From positions 1 through 37,254 of the forward strand of contig NZ_MUZR01000027.1 of the NCBI RefSeq assembly GCF_001995255.1: a DNA stretch of 37,254 bases. Direction: 5' to 3'. The position numbers and the translations under genes were made by a program. This DNA is from Thioalkalivibrio halophilus. GTDB taxonomy: Bacteria; Pseudomonadota; Gammaproteobacteria; Ectothiorhodospirales; Ectothiorhodospiraceae. Below the pieces are notes generated by a model, which saw only the letters and a program-made list of their open reading frames with translations, had not been told where the DNA came from and made no database searches. Positions 15,517 to 27,748 of this stretch are shown here, one piece after another. Every line of letters begins with the position of its first letter. Within the stretch, counting starts at the first letter, position 1.

Positions 15517-16278
15517 ATGCACAGAATAACCGAAACACGAACGGCACGCGGACCCGGCGCGGTTGCGGCGGGACTGATCCTGGCCCTGGGCGGCGCCCTG
15601 GCGACGGCACCCGCCATGGCGATGGACCCGGATGACCCGGACTACGACCCGCTGGAGGACGACAGCCTGTGGGAGGACGCCCCCCCGGGCCCCGGTCAGG
15701 TGGATCCCGAGGACGCCCAGACCACCAGCCCCGAACTGCGGATCTACGCCGAGCCGCCGGCAGAGCGCGACACACCGCTGCATCACCACGACAACCACCT
15801 GACCCTCGACGAAGACAGCCTGAACGACGGATGGGTGCGGCTGCGCCAGTGCCACAGTGGCCTGGCCGAGATCAGCCGCATGTCCATCGTGTACAATGAG
15901 CCGAACATCCGGGGCCTGCGAGTGGCCAGCGCCGACGAGGTCGAAGATGCCTGGGCCGAGGACGACCGGGTCGTCGTCATCGGCGTCACCGAGACCTCGG
16001 AGCTGTGTGTCGAAGCCGAGATGCGGGTGGTCGAGAGCCGGGGCAACGGCGAGTACGTACTGGAGAACGGGCCGTTCATGCGCCGCTTCCTGGACGGCTA
16101 CTTCCCCATGCGCGTGACGCTCACGCTGTCCTGGGGCGATCTGGACCTGACGCTGGAAGACACGGCCCCCGAACGACAGCCCGGCGTGGACGTTCGGGGT
16201 TTCGAGCACGGCATGATCCTGGACACCACCTTCGAAGGCGAGCTGGAGACCCGGATCCGGCTGAGCCGCGACGAGTGA
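15517..16278 (+). CDS. Secreted acidic protein of unknown function (253 aa)
   Basis: A signal peptide is evident (GAVAAGLILALGGALATAPAMA, cleavage near residue 35). The mature N-terminus is extremely acidic and Pro-rich (MDPDDPDYDPLEDDSLWED), followed by a short HHHDNH run. The rest is beta-rich: VRLRQCHSGLAEISRMSIVY, VVVIGVTETSELCVEAEMRVV, and FPMRVTLTLSWGDLDLTLED; two Cys may form a disulfide. I recognise no family with confidence. The start at ATG 15517 fits the signal peptide; an ATG at 15484 would place 11 polar residues ahead. It precedes nudE by 56 bases on the same strand and is probably an envelope protein conserved in this lineage. Confidence 0.7.
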   Translation: MHRITETRTARGPGAVAAGLILALGGALATAPAMAMDPDDPDYDPLEDDSLWEDAPPGPGQVDPEDAQTTSPELRIYAEPPAERDTPLHHHDNHLTLDEDSLNDGWVRLRQCHSGLAEISRMSIVYNEPNIRGLRVASADEVEDAWAEDDRVVVIGVTETSELCVEAEMRVVESRGNGEYVLENGPFMRRFLDGYFPMRVTLTLSWGDLDLTLEDTAPERQPGVDVRGFEHGMILDTTFEGELETRIRLSRDE

Positions 16279-16334
16279 CCCGCGTCCGGGGAGCAGCCTG
16301 TCTGCCCCCGGACGCCCCGACCGATGGACCCGCA

Positions 16335-16886
16335 ATGAGCCGCGACAAGCCCGCCGTCCACGAACGCCGCACGGTGGCCCGAAGCCGCCTGTTCGAAGTG
16401 GAGGAGCTGGACCTGGAATTCAGCAACGGGGCCCATGCCTGTTTCGAGCGCCTGGTCAGCCGCGGCAACGGGGCCGTGATCATCGCCCCGGTACGCGACG
16501 ATGGCCATGTCCTCCTGATCCGCGAATACGCCGCCGGCACCCACCGCTACGAACTCGGCCTGCCCAAGGGGCGCATGGAGTACGGGGAGGAGATCATCGC
16601 CGCGGCCAACCGCGAGATCATGGAGGAGGTCGGTTATGCCGGCCGTCGCCTGACGGCGATGGGCAGCCTGACCGTGGCCCCCGGCTACATGAGCCATCAG
16701 ACCCATCTGGTCCTGGCCGAGGACCTCTACGAGCAGCGCGCCGAGGGTGACGAACCCGAGGCCATCGAGGTGGTGCCCTGGCCCCTGGATGCCCTGGAGG
16801 AACTGGTGCAGCGCGAAGACTGCACCGAGGCCCGTTCCATCGCCGCGCTGTACATGATCCGGGAACACCTGAGGAGCCGCCCGTGA
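16335..16886 (+). CDS. nudE: NudE, ADP-compound (ADP-ribose/NADH) Nudix hydrolase
   Basis: The 183-residue protein carries a complete Nudix box (GX5EX7REUXEEXGU) in LPKGRMEYGEEII...REIMEEVGY, about residues 76-99. The N-terminal SRLFEVEELDLEFSNG and the segment APGYMSHQTHLVLAEDL match the NudE subgroup, which hydrolyses ADP-ribose, NADH and diadenosine polyphosphates. It overlaps cysQ by 4 bases (GTGA). The nudE-cysQ pair, with yrfG nearby, is a conserved gammaproteobacterial arrangement and suggests housekeeping of nucleotide by-products, including 3',5'-ADP from sulfate assimilation. Confidence 0.94.
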   Translation: MSRDKPAVHERRTVARSRLFEVEELDLEFSNGAHACFERLVSRGNGAVIIAPVRDDGHVLLIREYAAGTHRYELGLPKGRMEYGEEIIAAANREIMEEVGYAGRRLTAMGSLTVAPGYMSHQTHLVLAEDLYEQRAEGDEPEAIEVVPWPLDALEELVQREDCTEARSIAALYMIREHLRSRP

Positions 16887-17734
16887 CCGAAACCGCATCC
16901 GTTGCCGTGCCCGAAGGCGCGGCCCTGTCCGCCCTGCTCAACGAGGTCGGCACCGTGGCCGAGGACGCCGGCCGCGCGATCCTCGAGATCTACGAGACCC
17001 GCTTTGCCGTCACCGAGAAGGACGACCGCTCGCCGCTCACCGAGGCCGATCTGGCCGCCCATCGCGTGATCAGCGACGGCCTGCGCGAGATCGCCCCGCA
17101 GTGGCCGGTGCTGTCGGAGGAAGGCCAGGACATCCCGTTCGCCACCCGCCAGGACTGGGACACCTACTGGCTGATCGACCCGCTGGACGGCACCCGCGAA
17201 TTCGTGAAGCGCAGCGGCGAGTTCACCGTCAACATCGCGCTGATCCACAACCACGAACCGGTGCTGGGCGTGGTCTGGTGCCCGGTGCTGCAGCGCCTGT
17301 ATGCCGGGCAGATCGACGGCGAAGCCTTCCGTCGCGACGGCGACGGGCCGCGCACACCCATCCGCGTGACCGCGCCGCGCACCCGGGAGGAGACGGTTCG
17401 CGTGGCCGGCAGCCGGTCGCACGGCGCCGAGCGACTGAACGCGGTGCTGGAACGCATCGGACCGCACGAGCTGGTGAGCCTCGGCAGCTCCATGAAGCTG
17501 TGCCTGGTGGCGGAAGGCAGCGCCGACATCTACCCGCGTCTGGGACCGACCTCGGAATGGGATACCGCCGCCGCCCACGCGGTGGTGCGCTCGGCCGGCG
17601 GCCGCGTCACCGATCTGGAAGGCAACGAGTTGCGCTACAACACCCGCGAGAGCCTGCTCAACCCGGAATTCCTGGTCTGCAATGGCGACCCGGCCGACTG
17701 GCTCGCCCGCCTCGGACTGCCGGACGCCGCCTGA
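16883..17734 (+). CDS. cysQ: 3'(2'),5'-bisphosphate nucleotidase CysQ
   Basis: CysQ belongs to the inositol monophosphatase-like, Mg-dependent, Li-sensitive phosphatases and converts 3',5'-ADP (from PAPS use) to AMP. The metal-site motifs are present: DRSPLTEAD, LSEEG, the core DPLDGTREFVKRSGEFTVNIALI and, near the C-terminus, EWDTAAAHAVVRSAGG. The 283 residues include an N-terminal extension of roughly 15 residues compared with E. coli. The start is a GTG overlapping the nudE stop. Its stop is one base from the end of the convergent ppsR gene. Confidence 0.95.
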   Translation: MTETASVAVPEGAALSALLNEVGTVAEDAGRAILEIYETRFAVTEKDDRSPLTEADLAAHRVISDGLREIAPQWPVLSEEGQDIPFATRQDWDTYWLIDPLDGTREFVKRSGEFTVNIALIHNHEPVLGVVWCPVLQRLYAGQIDGEAFRRDGDGPRTPIRVTAPRTREETVRVAGSRSHGAERLNAVLERIGPHELVSLGSSMKLCLVAEGSADIYPRLGPTSEWDTAAAHAVVRSAGGRVTDLEGNELRYNTRESLLNPEFLVCNGDPADWLARLGLPDAA

Positions 17735-17735
17735 C

Positions 17736-20950
<3,215 letters not shown>

Positions 20951-21041
20951 GGCCGGCTCCTTGTCATGTGAATCGTGTCAGGGCGCATCGTCCGGGCATG
21001 CAATATCATCCATGGCTTCATCCCGAGCCATCGTCGACTGT

Positions 21042-21593
21042 ATGCGCCCGACCGTCAGTGTACCCAAATCGGCCGCGGTTTTTGTGGCCCTGCTCACGGC
21101 CGTGGCGCACGCCCCCTCGATCGCAGGAACGCCTTCCTCCCTGACCATTCTCGGCACCGTGGAAGACGCCACTATCCTCGAAGAGGACATCACCCTGGAG
21201 GGACGCCTGGATACCGGCGCCACTTCCTCCTCTCTCAACGCGCTACAGCAGGAGACATTCGAGCGCGATGACGCGGAATGGATCCGCTTCGAGATCATCG
21301 ATCCGCACAACGAAGACGCCCGCATCACCCTGGAGCGCCCCATCGAACGCAGCGCCCGCATCCGCCAGCATAGTGGCGAACTCGACGAACGGCACGTCGT
21401 GCGCCTCGAACTGTGCCTCGGCGACCGGAAGATCGAAGCCGACACCACCCTGGTGGACCGCACGGAACTCACCTACCAGCTGCTGGTGGGCCGCAGCCAC
21501 ATGGCCGGGCACATCCTGGTGGACTCCGGCAACGAACACCTGCTGCCACCGGACTGCCCGGCGGACGAAGACAGCAGTGACGCCGACGAATGA
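21042..21593 (+). CDS. Retropepsin-like aspartic protease (RimB-like, 'ATP-dependent zinc protease' family)
   Basis: A 183-residue exported or anchored protein: N-terminal hydrophobic segment SAAVFVALLTAVAHA, then a domain of the DUF785/PF05618 family. The aspartic-protease triad element is RLDTGATSSSL with D57 as the expected catalytic residue (D-T-G-A), followed by strands WIRFEIIDPHNEDARITLERP and YQLLVGRSHMAGHILVDSG. Databases often call this family a zinc protease, but the DTGA motif marks a single-domain retropepsin that must dimerise. The first member of a three-gene unit, it overlaps the 7TM gene by 4 bases. An ATG at 21012 would extend the N-terminus by ten residues. Confidence 0.88.
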   Translation: MRPTVSVPKSAAVFVALLTAVAHAPSIAGTPSSLTILGTVEDATILEEDITLEGRLDTGATSSSLNALQQETFERDDAEWIRFEIIDPHNEDARITLERPIERSARIRQHSGELDERHVVRLELCLGDRKIEADTTLVDRTELTYQLLVGRSHMAGHILVDSGNEHLLPPDCPADEDSSDADE

Positions 21594-23125
21594 AACGGTT
21601 CCATCTGCCCCTGCTGATCCTGCTCCTGCTGGGGGCGGGCCTCGGCATCTTTCTCTACAAGGCCACCCTGCTCGACATGCCCCTGCAGCCGGGTGCGACG
21701 GCCGACACCTGGGTGGTGGAATCGCGCATCCGTTTCCAGCCGACCGGCGGCGCAGCCGACGTTCGGCTGAGCATCCCCGAACGGCTCCCGAACTTCGCCC
21801 GGCTGGACGAGAACTTCATCTCCCGGGGTTACGGCCTGACCACCTCGCACGGGACGGATGACCGGATCGCGCAGTGGACCTCGCGCGACCCGCGCGGAGA
21901 GCAGACGCTCTATTACCGCACCACGCTCTATCGCGACGCCAGCGCCGGCCCGCATGCGGAGTACCCCGGACCGGTGGCGCCCCGCGAATGGGACGAACCC
22001 TTCGATTCGGCCGCCGAGGCCCTGATCCAGAGCGTGCGCGAACGCTCCTCCGGCATCCAGAGCTTTGCCACGGTGCTGGTCCGGGACCTGGGAGGCGCGG
22101 GAGCGGACGGCAACGCGTCGCTGTTCGTGATGGATGACGGCGACCGCGAACTGCGCACGCAGACCCTGATCGACCTGCTCTCCGTCGCCCGCATCCCCGC
22201 CCGCGCGGTCACGGTCATCCCGCTGCGCGACGGGCATCGCAATATCGAGCCGGAGACCTGGCTGGAGGTGCACAACACCGAGCGCTGGGTTCCGGTGCAT
22301 CCGCTGAACGGCAACACCGACTACCCCGACGACGTCGTGGTCTGGAGCCATGGCGACGCGCCGATCCTCGAGGTCCGTAACGGCACCGGGGAAGAACTGC
22401 GCTTCGCGGTGACCCGCAGCGTGCAGGACGCGCTGGGCACCGCTCAGCGTCTGGGGGAGACCCTGGACACCCGCATCCTCGATTTCTCGCCGCTGGAACT
22501 GCCGCTGGGCACGCAGAACACCTATCGCGTGCTGCTGATGGTCCCGCTGGGGGCCATGATCATCGTGCTGCTGCGCAACGTGATCGGCATCCAGACCTTC
22601 GGCACGTTCATGCCGGTGCTGATCGCCCTGTCCTTTCGCGAGACCCAGCTGCTGGCCGGGGTCATCCTGTTCACCCTGATCGTCTCGCTCGGGCTGGCGG
22701 TGCGTTTCTACCTGGAACACCTGCGGCTCCTGCTGGTACCCCGCCTGGCCGCCGTGGTCAGCGTGGTCATCATGCTGATGCTGGGGCTGTCCATCCTGGC
22801 CCACCACCTGGGGCTGGAGCGTGCCCTGGCCCTGTCGCTGTTCCCGATGGTGATCCTGGCCATGACCATCGAGCGCATGTCGGTGGTATGGGAAGAACAC
22901 GGCCCGGCCGATGCCATCTCCCAGGGGGTCGGCAGCCTGATCGTGGCTGCGGCGGCCTATGGCCTGATGGCCAGTCGCCAGCTCGAACACCTGCTGTTCG
23001 TGTTCCCCGAACTCCTGCTGGTCATCCTCGCCGTGACCCTGCTGCTCGGGCGTTACACCGGCTACCGCCTGACCGAGCTGGCCCGCTTCGGGAAGATGCA
23101 GGACGCCCTGAGGAAACCCGACTGA
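21590..23125 (+). CDS. Inactive transglutaminase domain fused to about seven membrane helices
   Basis: The 511-residue protein starts with a membrane anchor (LPLLILLLLGAGLGIFLY), then a periplasmic domain of about 290 residues whose later part has the transglutaminase-like pattern LIDLLSVARIPARAVTVIPL ... ETWLEVHNTERWVPVHPLNG. The catalytic Cys before the helix is absent and the usual HxW is ETW, so the domain should be inactive and may bind peptides. The C-terminal region (about 315-505) has some seven hydrophobic helices, beginning VLLMVPLGAMIIVLLRNVIG. This matches the known 'inactive transglutaminase with 7TM' family that occurs with ATP-grasp and retropepsin genes. It overlaps both neighbours. 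Confidence 0.88.
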   Translation: MKRFHLPLLILLLLGAGLGIFLYKATLLDMPLQPGATADTWVVESRIRFQPTGGAADVRLSIPERLPNFARLDENFISRGYGLTTSHGTDDRIAQWTSRDPRGEQTLYYRTTLYRDASAGPHAEYPGPVAPREWDEPFDSAAEALIQSVRERSSGIQSFATVLVRDLGGAGADGNASLFVMDDGDRELRTQTLIDLLSVARIPARAVTVIPLRDGHRNIEPETWLEVHNTERWVPVHPLNGNTDYPDDVVVWSHGDAPILEVRNGTGEELRFAVTRSVQDALGTAQRLGETLDTRILDFSPLELPLGTQNTYRVLLMVPLGAMIIVLLRNVIGIQTFGTFMPVLIALSFRETQLLAGVILFTLIVSLGLAVRFYLEHLRLLLVPRLAAVVSVVIMLMLGLSILAHHLGLERALALSLFPMVILAMTIERMSVVWEEHGPADAISQGVGSLIVAAAAYGLMASRQLEHLLFVFPELLLVILAVTLLLGRYTGYRLTELARFGKMQDALRKPD

Positions 23126-24105
23126 TGGCCGGCTGGTGGCCCCGTTTCGTGCGCCCGTCGACCCTGCGCCGGCAGGGCATCCTCGGCATGAATGCGCGCA
23201 ACGGCCTGTACATCGCCGAATACAACGCACGGCGCCACTATCCGCGCGTGGACGACAAGCGGATGACCAAGCAGCTGGCCAGCGCCGCGGGCCTGGCCGT
23301 GCCGGAGCTCATCGGTGTCATTCACGGTCACCACCAGCTGCGCGGCCTGGAACGGCAACTGCGCGAATATGCGAACGGCTTTGTCATCAAACCGGCCCAT
23401 GGCGCGGCCGGCGACGGGATCATGGTGATCTCCGGCTGGCGCGGTGAGCGGCTGCGCCGGGCCGGCGGGCGCATGCACGAGGTCAGCGAGCTGCAGGACC
23501 ATGTCTCCGGGATCCTGTCCGGGATGTACAGCCTCGGCGGGCGGCCGGACGTCGCACTGATCGAGGAACGGGTGCAATTCTCCGAGATCTTCGCCGAGGT
23601 GACCCATACCGGTGTTCCGGATATCCGCACGGTGGTCTATCGCGGCTATCCTGTCATGGCCATGCTGCGCCTGCCGACGCAGGAATCGGACGGCAAGGCC
23701 AACCTCCACCAGGGGGCGGTGGGCACCGGCATCGACCTCGCAAGCGGACATACCCTGGGTGGCGTGCAGCACAACCAGCCCGTATGGGTCCACCCGGACA
23801 CCGAAGCCAGCCTGGTGGACCTGGCGATCCCGGGATGGGACAAACTCATGGAACTCGCCGCGGGCTGCTACGAACTCAGCGGCCTGGGCTATCTGGGCGT
23901 CGACGTGGTCATCGACCGCCGCCACGGCCCGCTGATCCTGGAGCTCAACGCGCGGCCGGGACTGGCGATCCAGATCGCCAATGGCGAAGGCCTCCGCCCG
24001 CGCCTGCGCGCGGTCGACGAACACATTCGCAAGACCGCCGAAGAACCCCAGGCGGCGCGTGCGGCCTGGGCCGCCGCCCGTTTCGGCTGCCGCCACGCCG
24101 ACTGA
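23125..24105 (+). CDS. RimK-like ATP-grasp ligase (alpha-L-glutamate ligase-like)
   Basis: This 326-residue soluble protein has the ATP-grasp layout: an N-terminal NARNGLYIAEYNARRHYPRVDDK, the Lys-containing strand GFVIKPAHGAAGDGIMVI, ALIEERVQFSEIFAE, and the metal-binding LILELNARPGLAIQIAN at the C-terminus. It belongs to the group linked with 7TM inactive-transglutaminase proteins and annotated alpha-L-glutamate ligase-like. It probably forms an amide bond to a peptide or protein using an amino acid; the substrate is unknown. Its ATG shares a base with the stop of the 7TM gene (TGATG), closing the three-gene unit. Confidence 0.88.
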   Translation: MAGWWPRFVRPSTLRRQGILGMNARNGLYIAEYNARRHYPRVDDKRMTKQLASAAGLAVPELIGVIHGHHQLRGLERQLREYANGFVIKPAHGAAGDGIMVISGWRGERLRRAGGRMHEVSELQDHVSGILSGMYSLGGRPDVALIEERVQFSEIFAEVTHTGVPDIRTVVYRGYPVMAMLRLPTQESDGKANLHQGAVGTGIDLASGHTLGGVQHNQPVWVHPDTEASLVDLAIPGWDKLMELAAGCYELSGLGYLGVDVVIDRRHGPLILELNARPGLAIQIANGEGLRPRLRAVDEHIRKTAEEPQAARAAWAAARFGCRHAD

Positions 24106-24197
24106 CGCTGCCCCCGCCTCGTACGGGCAGACGCTGCGTGGCAGAATTGGCGGCCCTGTCTCCCGACCGCCGCCCGATCTTCGGCGGGCAACACGCC

Positions 24198-27197
24198 ATG
24201 GACCCCGAGAACACGCATTCCGCCTTCTTCGAACACGCCCCGGTCGGCATGGCCGTCGTGGACGCCGACGGGTGTCTGCGCGCCGCCAACCGGCGCCTGT
24301 CCGGGCTGCTGGCTCGGGAAGCGGACGTCCTCGTCGGGCAGACGCTGACGGAGTGGGTGGCCTCCGCCGAGGCCGACCGGGTGGCGGCCGCGATCCATTC
24401 GCTCATTTACGGCGAGACCGGCGAGTGGCGCGACGAATGCCGCCTGCTCCCCCGGCAGGGCCCGCCGCTGTGGGTCGAGCTGGCGCTGAGCCGCCTGCCC
24501 GACGCCGATGATGGCGCGACGCGTCTGGCCCTGACCGCCACCGACATCGACGCGCGCAAGGCCAGCGAGGCCGAGCGCGACGAACTCGAACATTTCTACC
24601 AGCAGACGTTCACCAACAATGTCGCAGTCAAGCTGCTGATCGACCCGGACGACGGCCGCATCGTCGACGCCAATCCCGCCGCCGAGACCTTCTACGGCTG
24701 GTCGATCGAAGAGCTGAAAAAACGCCCCATCCAGGCGATCAACACCCTCTCCGCCGAGGAGGTTCGGACCGAGATGGAACGGGCCGCTGAGGAGGAGCGG
24801 CTGTACTTCCGCTTTCGCCACCGCGTCGCGAGCGGTGAGATCCGCGACGTGGAGGTCTATTCCGGCCCGGTGTGGCTGCGCGGCAAGCGCTATCTGCACT
24901 CCATCATCCACGATGCCACCGACACCCGCCGCTACCTGCGGGAGCTGGAACGCTACAAGGCGATCTTCGACACCCTGCCGGTCGGGGTCTACCGCAACCT
25001 GCCGGGCCACACGGGGCAGTTCGACTACGTCAACCCGGCCATGGCGCGGATCTTCGGCGCCGGCTCCATAGCGGAACTCCTGAGCCGTTCCACCGCCGAG
25101 CTATATACCGACCCGGAGGAACGCCGCCGCTTCAGCGACGACCTCCTCGCCCGGGGCGAGGTGCATCGTCGCGAACTGGACCTGCGGACCCTGGACGGCC
25201 GTGCGATCCGGTGTGCGATCACGGCACGCGCCCACGAGACCGAACAGGGCACCGTGTTCGACGGCGTGGTGGAAGATGTCACCGAACGCCACCAGGCCGA
25301 ACGCCAGCGCGAAGACCTCCTGCAGATCCTGGAAGCCGCGCCCGATTTCATCGGCATGGCCGACCCCGATGGCCGCATCCTGTACCAGAACCCTTCGTTC
25401 AACCGTGCCATGGGGTTCGCAGACTCGGCCGAGGCGAGCCTCCACGATGTCGGCGGTCTCCATCCCGAGTGGGCCCGGCGCCGCCTGCAGGAAGAGGCCC
25501 TGCCCGAGGCACGCCACAACGGCGTATGGCAGGGGGAGATGGCCATTCTGGCCGGCGACGGCCGCGAGCTGCCGGTGTCACAGACCGTGGTCGCGCATTT
25601 CGACGAAACCGGCGCGGTGCGCCGCTATTCGACCATCATCCGCGACATCTCCGAGCGCGTGGCCACCGAGCAGGCGCTGCGTCAGCGCGAGGCGGAGCTC
25701 AACCAGGCGCAGCGGATCGCGCGCATGGGCAGCTGGGTCTCGGATTTCCGCGTGAACGAGATCCGCTGGTCGGACGAGATCTACCGCATCTTCGGCCGCC
25801 GGCCGGAAGACGGCCCGGTGACACACGAGACCTTCATGGAGGCGGTCCACCCGCATGACCGAACGGCGGTGCAGGCCGCCCTGGAGGCCTCGTTCGCCGG
25901 CGAGCCCTACGACATCGTGCACCGCGTGGTCCGGCCCGATGGACAGGTCCGCACGGTGCGCGAACGCGGCTACACCGAATTCGACAACGCCGGCCAGCCG
26001 GTACGCATGCTGGGTACGGTGCAGGACATCACCGAACAGCGCCAGCTGGAGGACAGCCTGCGACGGCTGGTGGCGATCCTCGACAGCACCCCGGACGTGG
26101 TGTCGATGCACGGCCCGGACGGGGCGATGCTCTATCTCAACGCCGCCGGGCGCCGGCTGATGGGTCTGCCGGAGCCCGAGCTCGCCGACCACTGGGACCC
26201 CGAGACCGGCTGGAATCGCGCCGGGCTGCCGCGCGAGATGGACACCGTGGAAGGCACCATCGAGCGCGTGCATCCGCCCTGGGCGCTGGAGCGCGTGCGC
26301 GAAGAGGCCCTGCCGGCGGCGATGGAACACGGTCAGTGGCAGGGCGAGACCGCACTGCTGGACGCCGAGGGCCGCGAACGACCGGCGTCGCAGGTATTGC
26401 TGATCCATCGCGACACGGATGGAGCGATCGCCCAGACCTCGACCATCATCCGCGACATCTCCGAACGCAAGCGCATCGAGCGGGAACTGGAGCGTTCCAA
26501 TGCCGAGCTGGAGCAGTTCGCGTACGCAGTCTCGCACGACCTGCAGGAACCGCTGCGTATCATCAACAGCTACCTCGGGCTGCTGAAGCGACGCCATGCC
26601 GACGCCCTGGACGACAAGGCCCGGCGCTACATCGACACCGCCACCGACGCGGCCGGGCGCATGCGGCAGATGATCCAGGACCTGCTGGAGTACTCCCGCG
26701 TTCAGCGCATGGGCGAAGCCTTCGCACCGGTGGACCTGACGCGCGCACTGGACGACGCCTGCGGCAACCTGCACACGGCGATCCAGGACAGCGGGGCCCG
26801 CATTTCCCGCGATCCGCTGCCCACGGTACAGGGCGACGCCGGGCAGCTGATGCGGCTGTTCCAGAACCTGCTGTCGAATGCGATCAAGTACGGGCCACCC
26901 GATGCAGTCCCCGAGATTCACGTGGGCTGTGACGAACGGGGCGACGAATGGGAGATCCGCGTAACCGACAACGGGATCGGCATCGACCCGGAACAGAGCG
27001 AGCGTATCTTCCAGGTATTCCAGCGCCTGCACGGCCGCGCCGAATACCCGGGCACCGGGGCCGGACTGGCACTGGCGCGGCGCATTACCGAACGCCACGG
27101 CGGCCGGATCCGGGCCGAGTCGGACGGCGAGGGCCACGGCACGACGTTCCGCCTCACCCTCCCGCGGCAGCCTGCGGATGCGACCTCTGCCAGCTGA
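24198..27197 (+). CDS. Soluble sensor histidine kinase with six PAS domains
   Basis: The 999-residue protein has no membrane segment, so it senses a cytoplasmic signal. Six PAS-type repeats are visible, at roughly residues 7-120, 129-247, 248-367, 370-487, 491-613 and 616-757; the fifth has the PAS_3 pattern (MGSWVSDFRVNEIRWSDEIYRIFG). PAS4 and PAS6 are close relatives (both contain EEALP...NG/HGQWQGE), suggesting internal duplication. The HisKA segment has FAYAVSHDLQEPLR with the phospho-His near residue 780; the ATPase domain has NLLSNAIKYG, VTDNGIGID and GTGAGLALARRI. The kinase type resembles phytochrome-class kinases that signal to Rcp1-like regulators, which is what follows. Ligands or cofactors cannot be inferred. 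Confidence 0.92.
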   Translation: MDPENTHSAFFEHAPVGMAVVDADGCLRAANRRLSGLLAREADVLVGQTLTEWVASAEADRVAAAIHSLIYGETGEWRDECRLLPRQGPPLWVELALSRLPDADDGATRLALTATDIDARKASEAERDELEHFYQQTFTNNVAVKLLIDPDDGRIVDANPAAETFYGWSIEELKKRPIQAINTLSAEEVRTEMERAAEEERLYFRFRHRVASGEIRDVEVYSGPVWLRGKRYLHSIIHDATDTRRYLRELERYKAIFDTLPVGVYRNLPGHTGQFDYVNPAMARIFGAGSIAELLSRSTAELYTDPEERRRFSDDLLARGEVHRRELDLRTLDGRAIRCAITARAHETEQGTVFDGVVEDVTERHQAERQREDLLQILEAAPDFIGMADPDGRILYQNPSFNRAMGFADSAEASLHDVGGLHPEWARRRLQEEALPEARHNGVWQGEMAILAGDGRELPVSQTVVAHFDETGAVRRYSTIIRDISERVATEQALRQREAELNQAQRIARMGSWVSDFRVNEIRWSDEIYRIFGRRPEDGPVTHETFMEAVHPHDRTAVQAALEASFAGEPYDIVHRVVRPDGQVRTVRERGYTEFDNAGQPVRMLGTVQDITEQRQLEDSLRRLVAILDSTPDVVSMHGPDGAMLYLNAAGRRLMGLPEPELADHWDPETGWNRAGLPREMDTVEGTIERVHPPWALERVREEALPAAMEHGQWQGETALLDAEGRERPASQVLLIHRDTDGAIAQTSTIIRDISERKRIERELERSNAELEQFAYAVSHDLQEPLRIINSYLGLLKRRHADALDDKARRYIDTATDAAGRMRQMIQDLLEYSRVQRMGEAFAPVDLTRALDDACGNLHTAIQDSGARISRDPLPTVQGDAGQLMRLFQNLLSNAIKYGPPDAVPEIHVGCDERGDEWEIRVTDNGIGIDPEQSERIFQVFQRLHGRAEYPGTGAGLALARRITERHGGRIRAESDGEGHGTTFRLTLPRQPADATSAS

Positions 27198-27292
27198 ACT
27201 CCTGCGCCGAGGGGCGGGGCTATCGTCTCGACCACGCGCCAAGCGCTAGACTAAGATCTATTCCAGACTTGTCACCGCGGAACCGCAACCCG

Positions 27293-27748
27293 ATGAACCC
27301 CGTCACCATTCTCCTGGCCGAAGACTCGCCCGAAGACGTCGAGCTGCTGCGCGAGGCCTTCGAGCACCACCGTTTCGCGGCGGAGTTGCACCCGGTGAGC
27401 GACGGGGTAGAGGCCATGGCCTATCTGCGCGGCGAGGGCGAACATGCCGGCGCGCCACAGGCCGACATGATGCTGCTGGACCTCAACATGCCGCGCATGG
27501 ACGGACGCGAGGTACTGGCCGCGGTGAAGAACGACCCGAAGCTGCAGAGCCTGCCGGTAGTGATCCTCACCACCTCGAACGCCCCCGAGGACGTGACCCG
27601 GTCGTATGAGCACCGCGCCAGCGCCTTCCTGACCAAGCCCCCGGATTTTGACGCATTCCTGGAGCTCACTCGACGGCTGGGCGAGTTCTGGCTGCATGCC
27701 GCCACCCTGCCCTCGCGCGCGGGCGCAAGCGGACACTCGGTGCCATGA
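27293..27748 (+). CDS. Single-domain response regulator (Rcp1-like)
   Basis: The 151-residue protein is a receiver domain alone: acidic pocket LLAEDSPEDVEL, phosphoacceptor D63 in MMLLDLNMPRMDG, the switch Thr in VVILTTSNAPEDV, and K in SAFLTKPPDFDAF. The long beta4-alpha4 pattern and the LNMP motif are those of Rcp1-type regulators paired with phytochrome-class kinases. It lies 95 bases after the six-PAS kinase and overlaps the next gene by 4 bases. It probably receives phosphate from that kinase and passes it on or acts by protein contact. Confidence 0.93.
   Translation: MNPVTILLAEDSPEDVELLREAFEHHRFAAELHPVSDGVEAMAYLRGEGEHAGAPQADMMLLDLNMPRMDGREVLAAVKNDPKLQSLPVVILTTSNAPEDVTRSYEHRASAFLTKPPDFDAFLELTRRLGEFWLHAATLPSRAGASGHSVP

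Noticed and set aside
21590-23125. An active transglutaminase or cysteine protease
   Set aside because: The Cys of the catalytic helix is missing and the usual His-x-Trp is Glu-Thr-Trp.
21473-23230. Minus-strand frame (585 codons) rich in His, Gln and Asp
   Set aside because: Antisense to the inactive transglutaminase-7TM gene; its His/Gln richness is the complement of hydrophobic Leu/Val codons.
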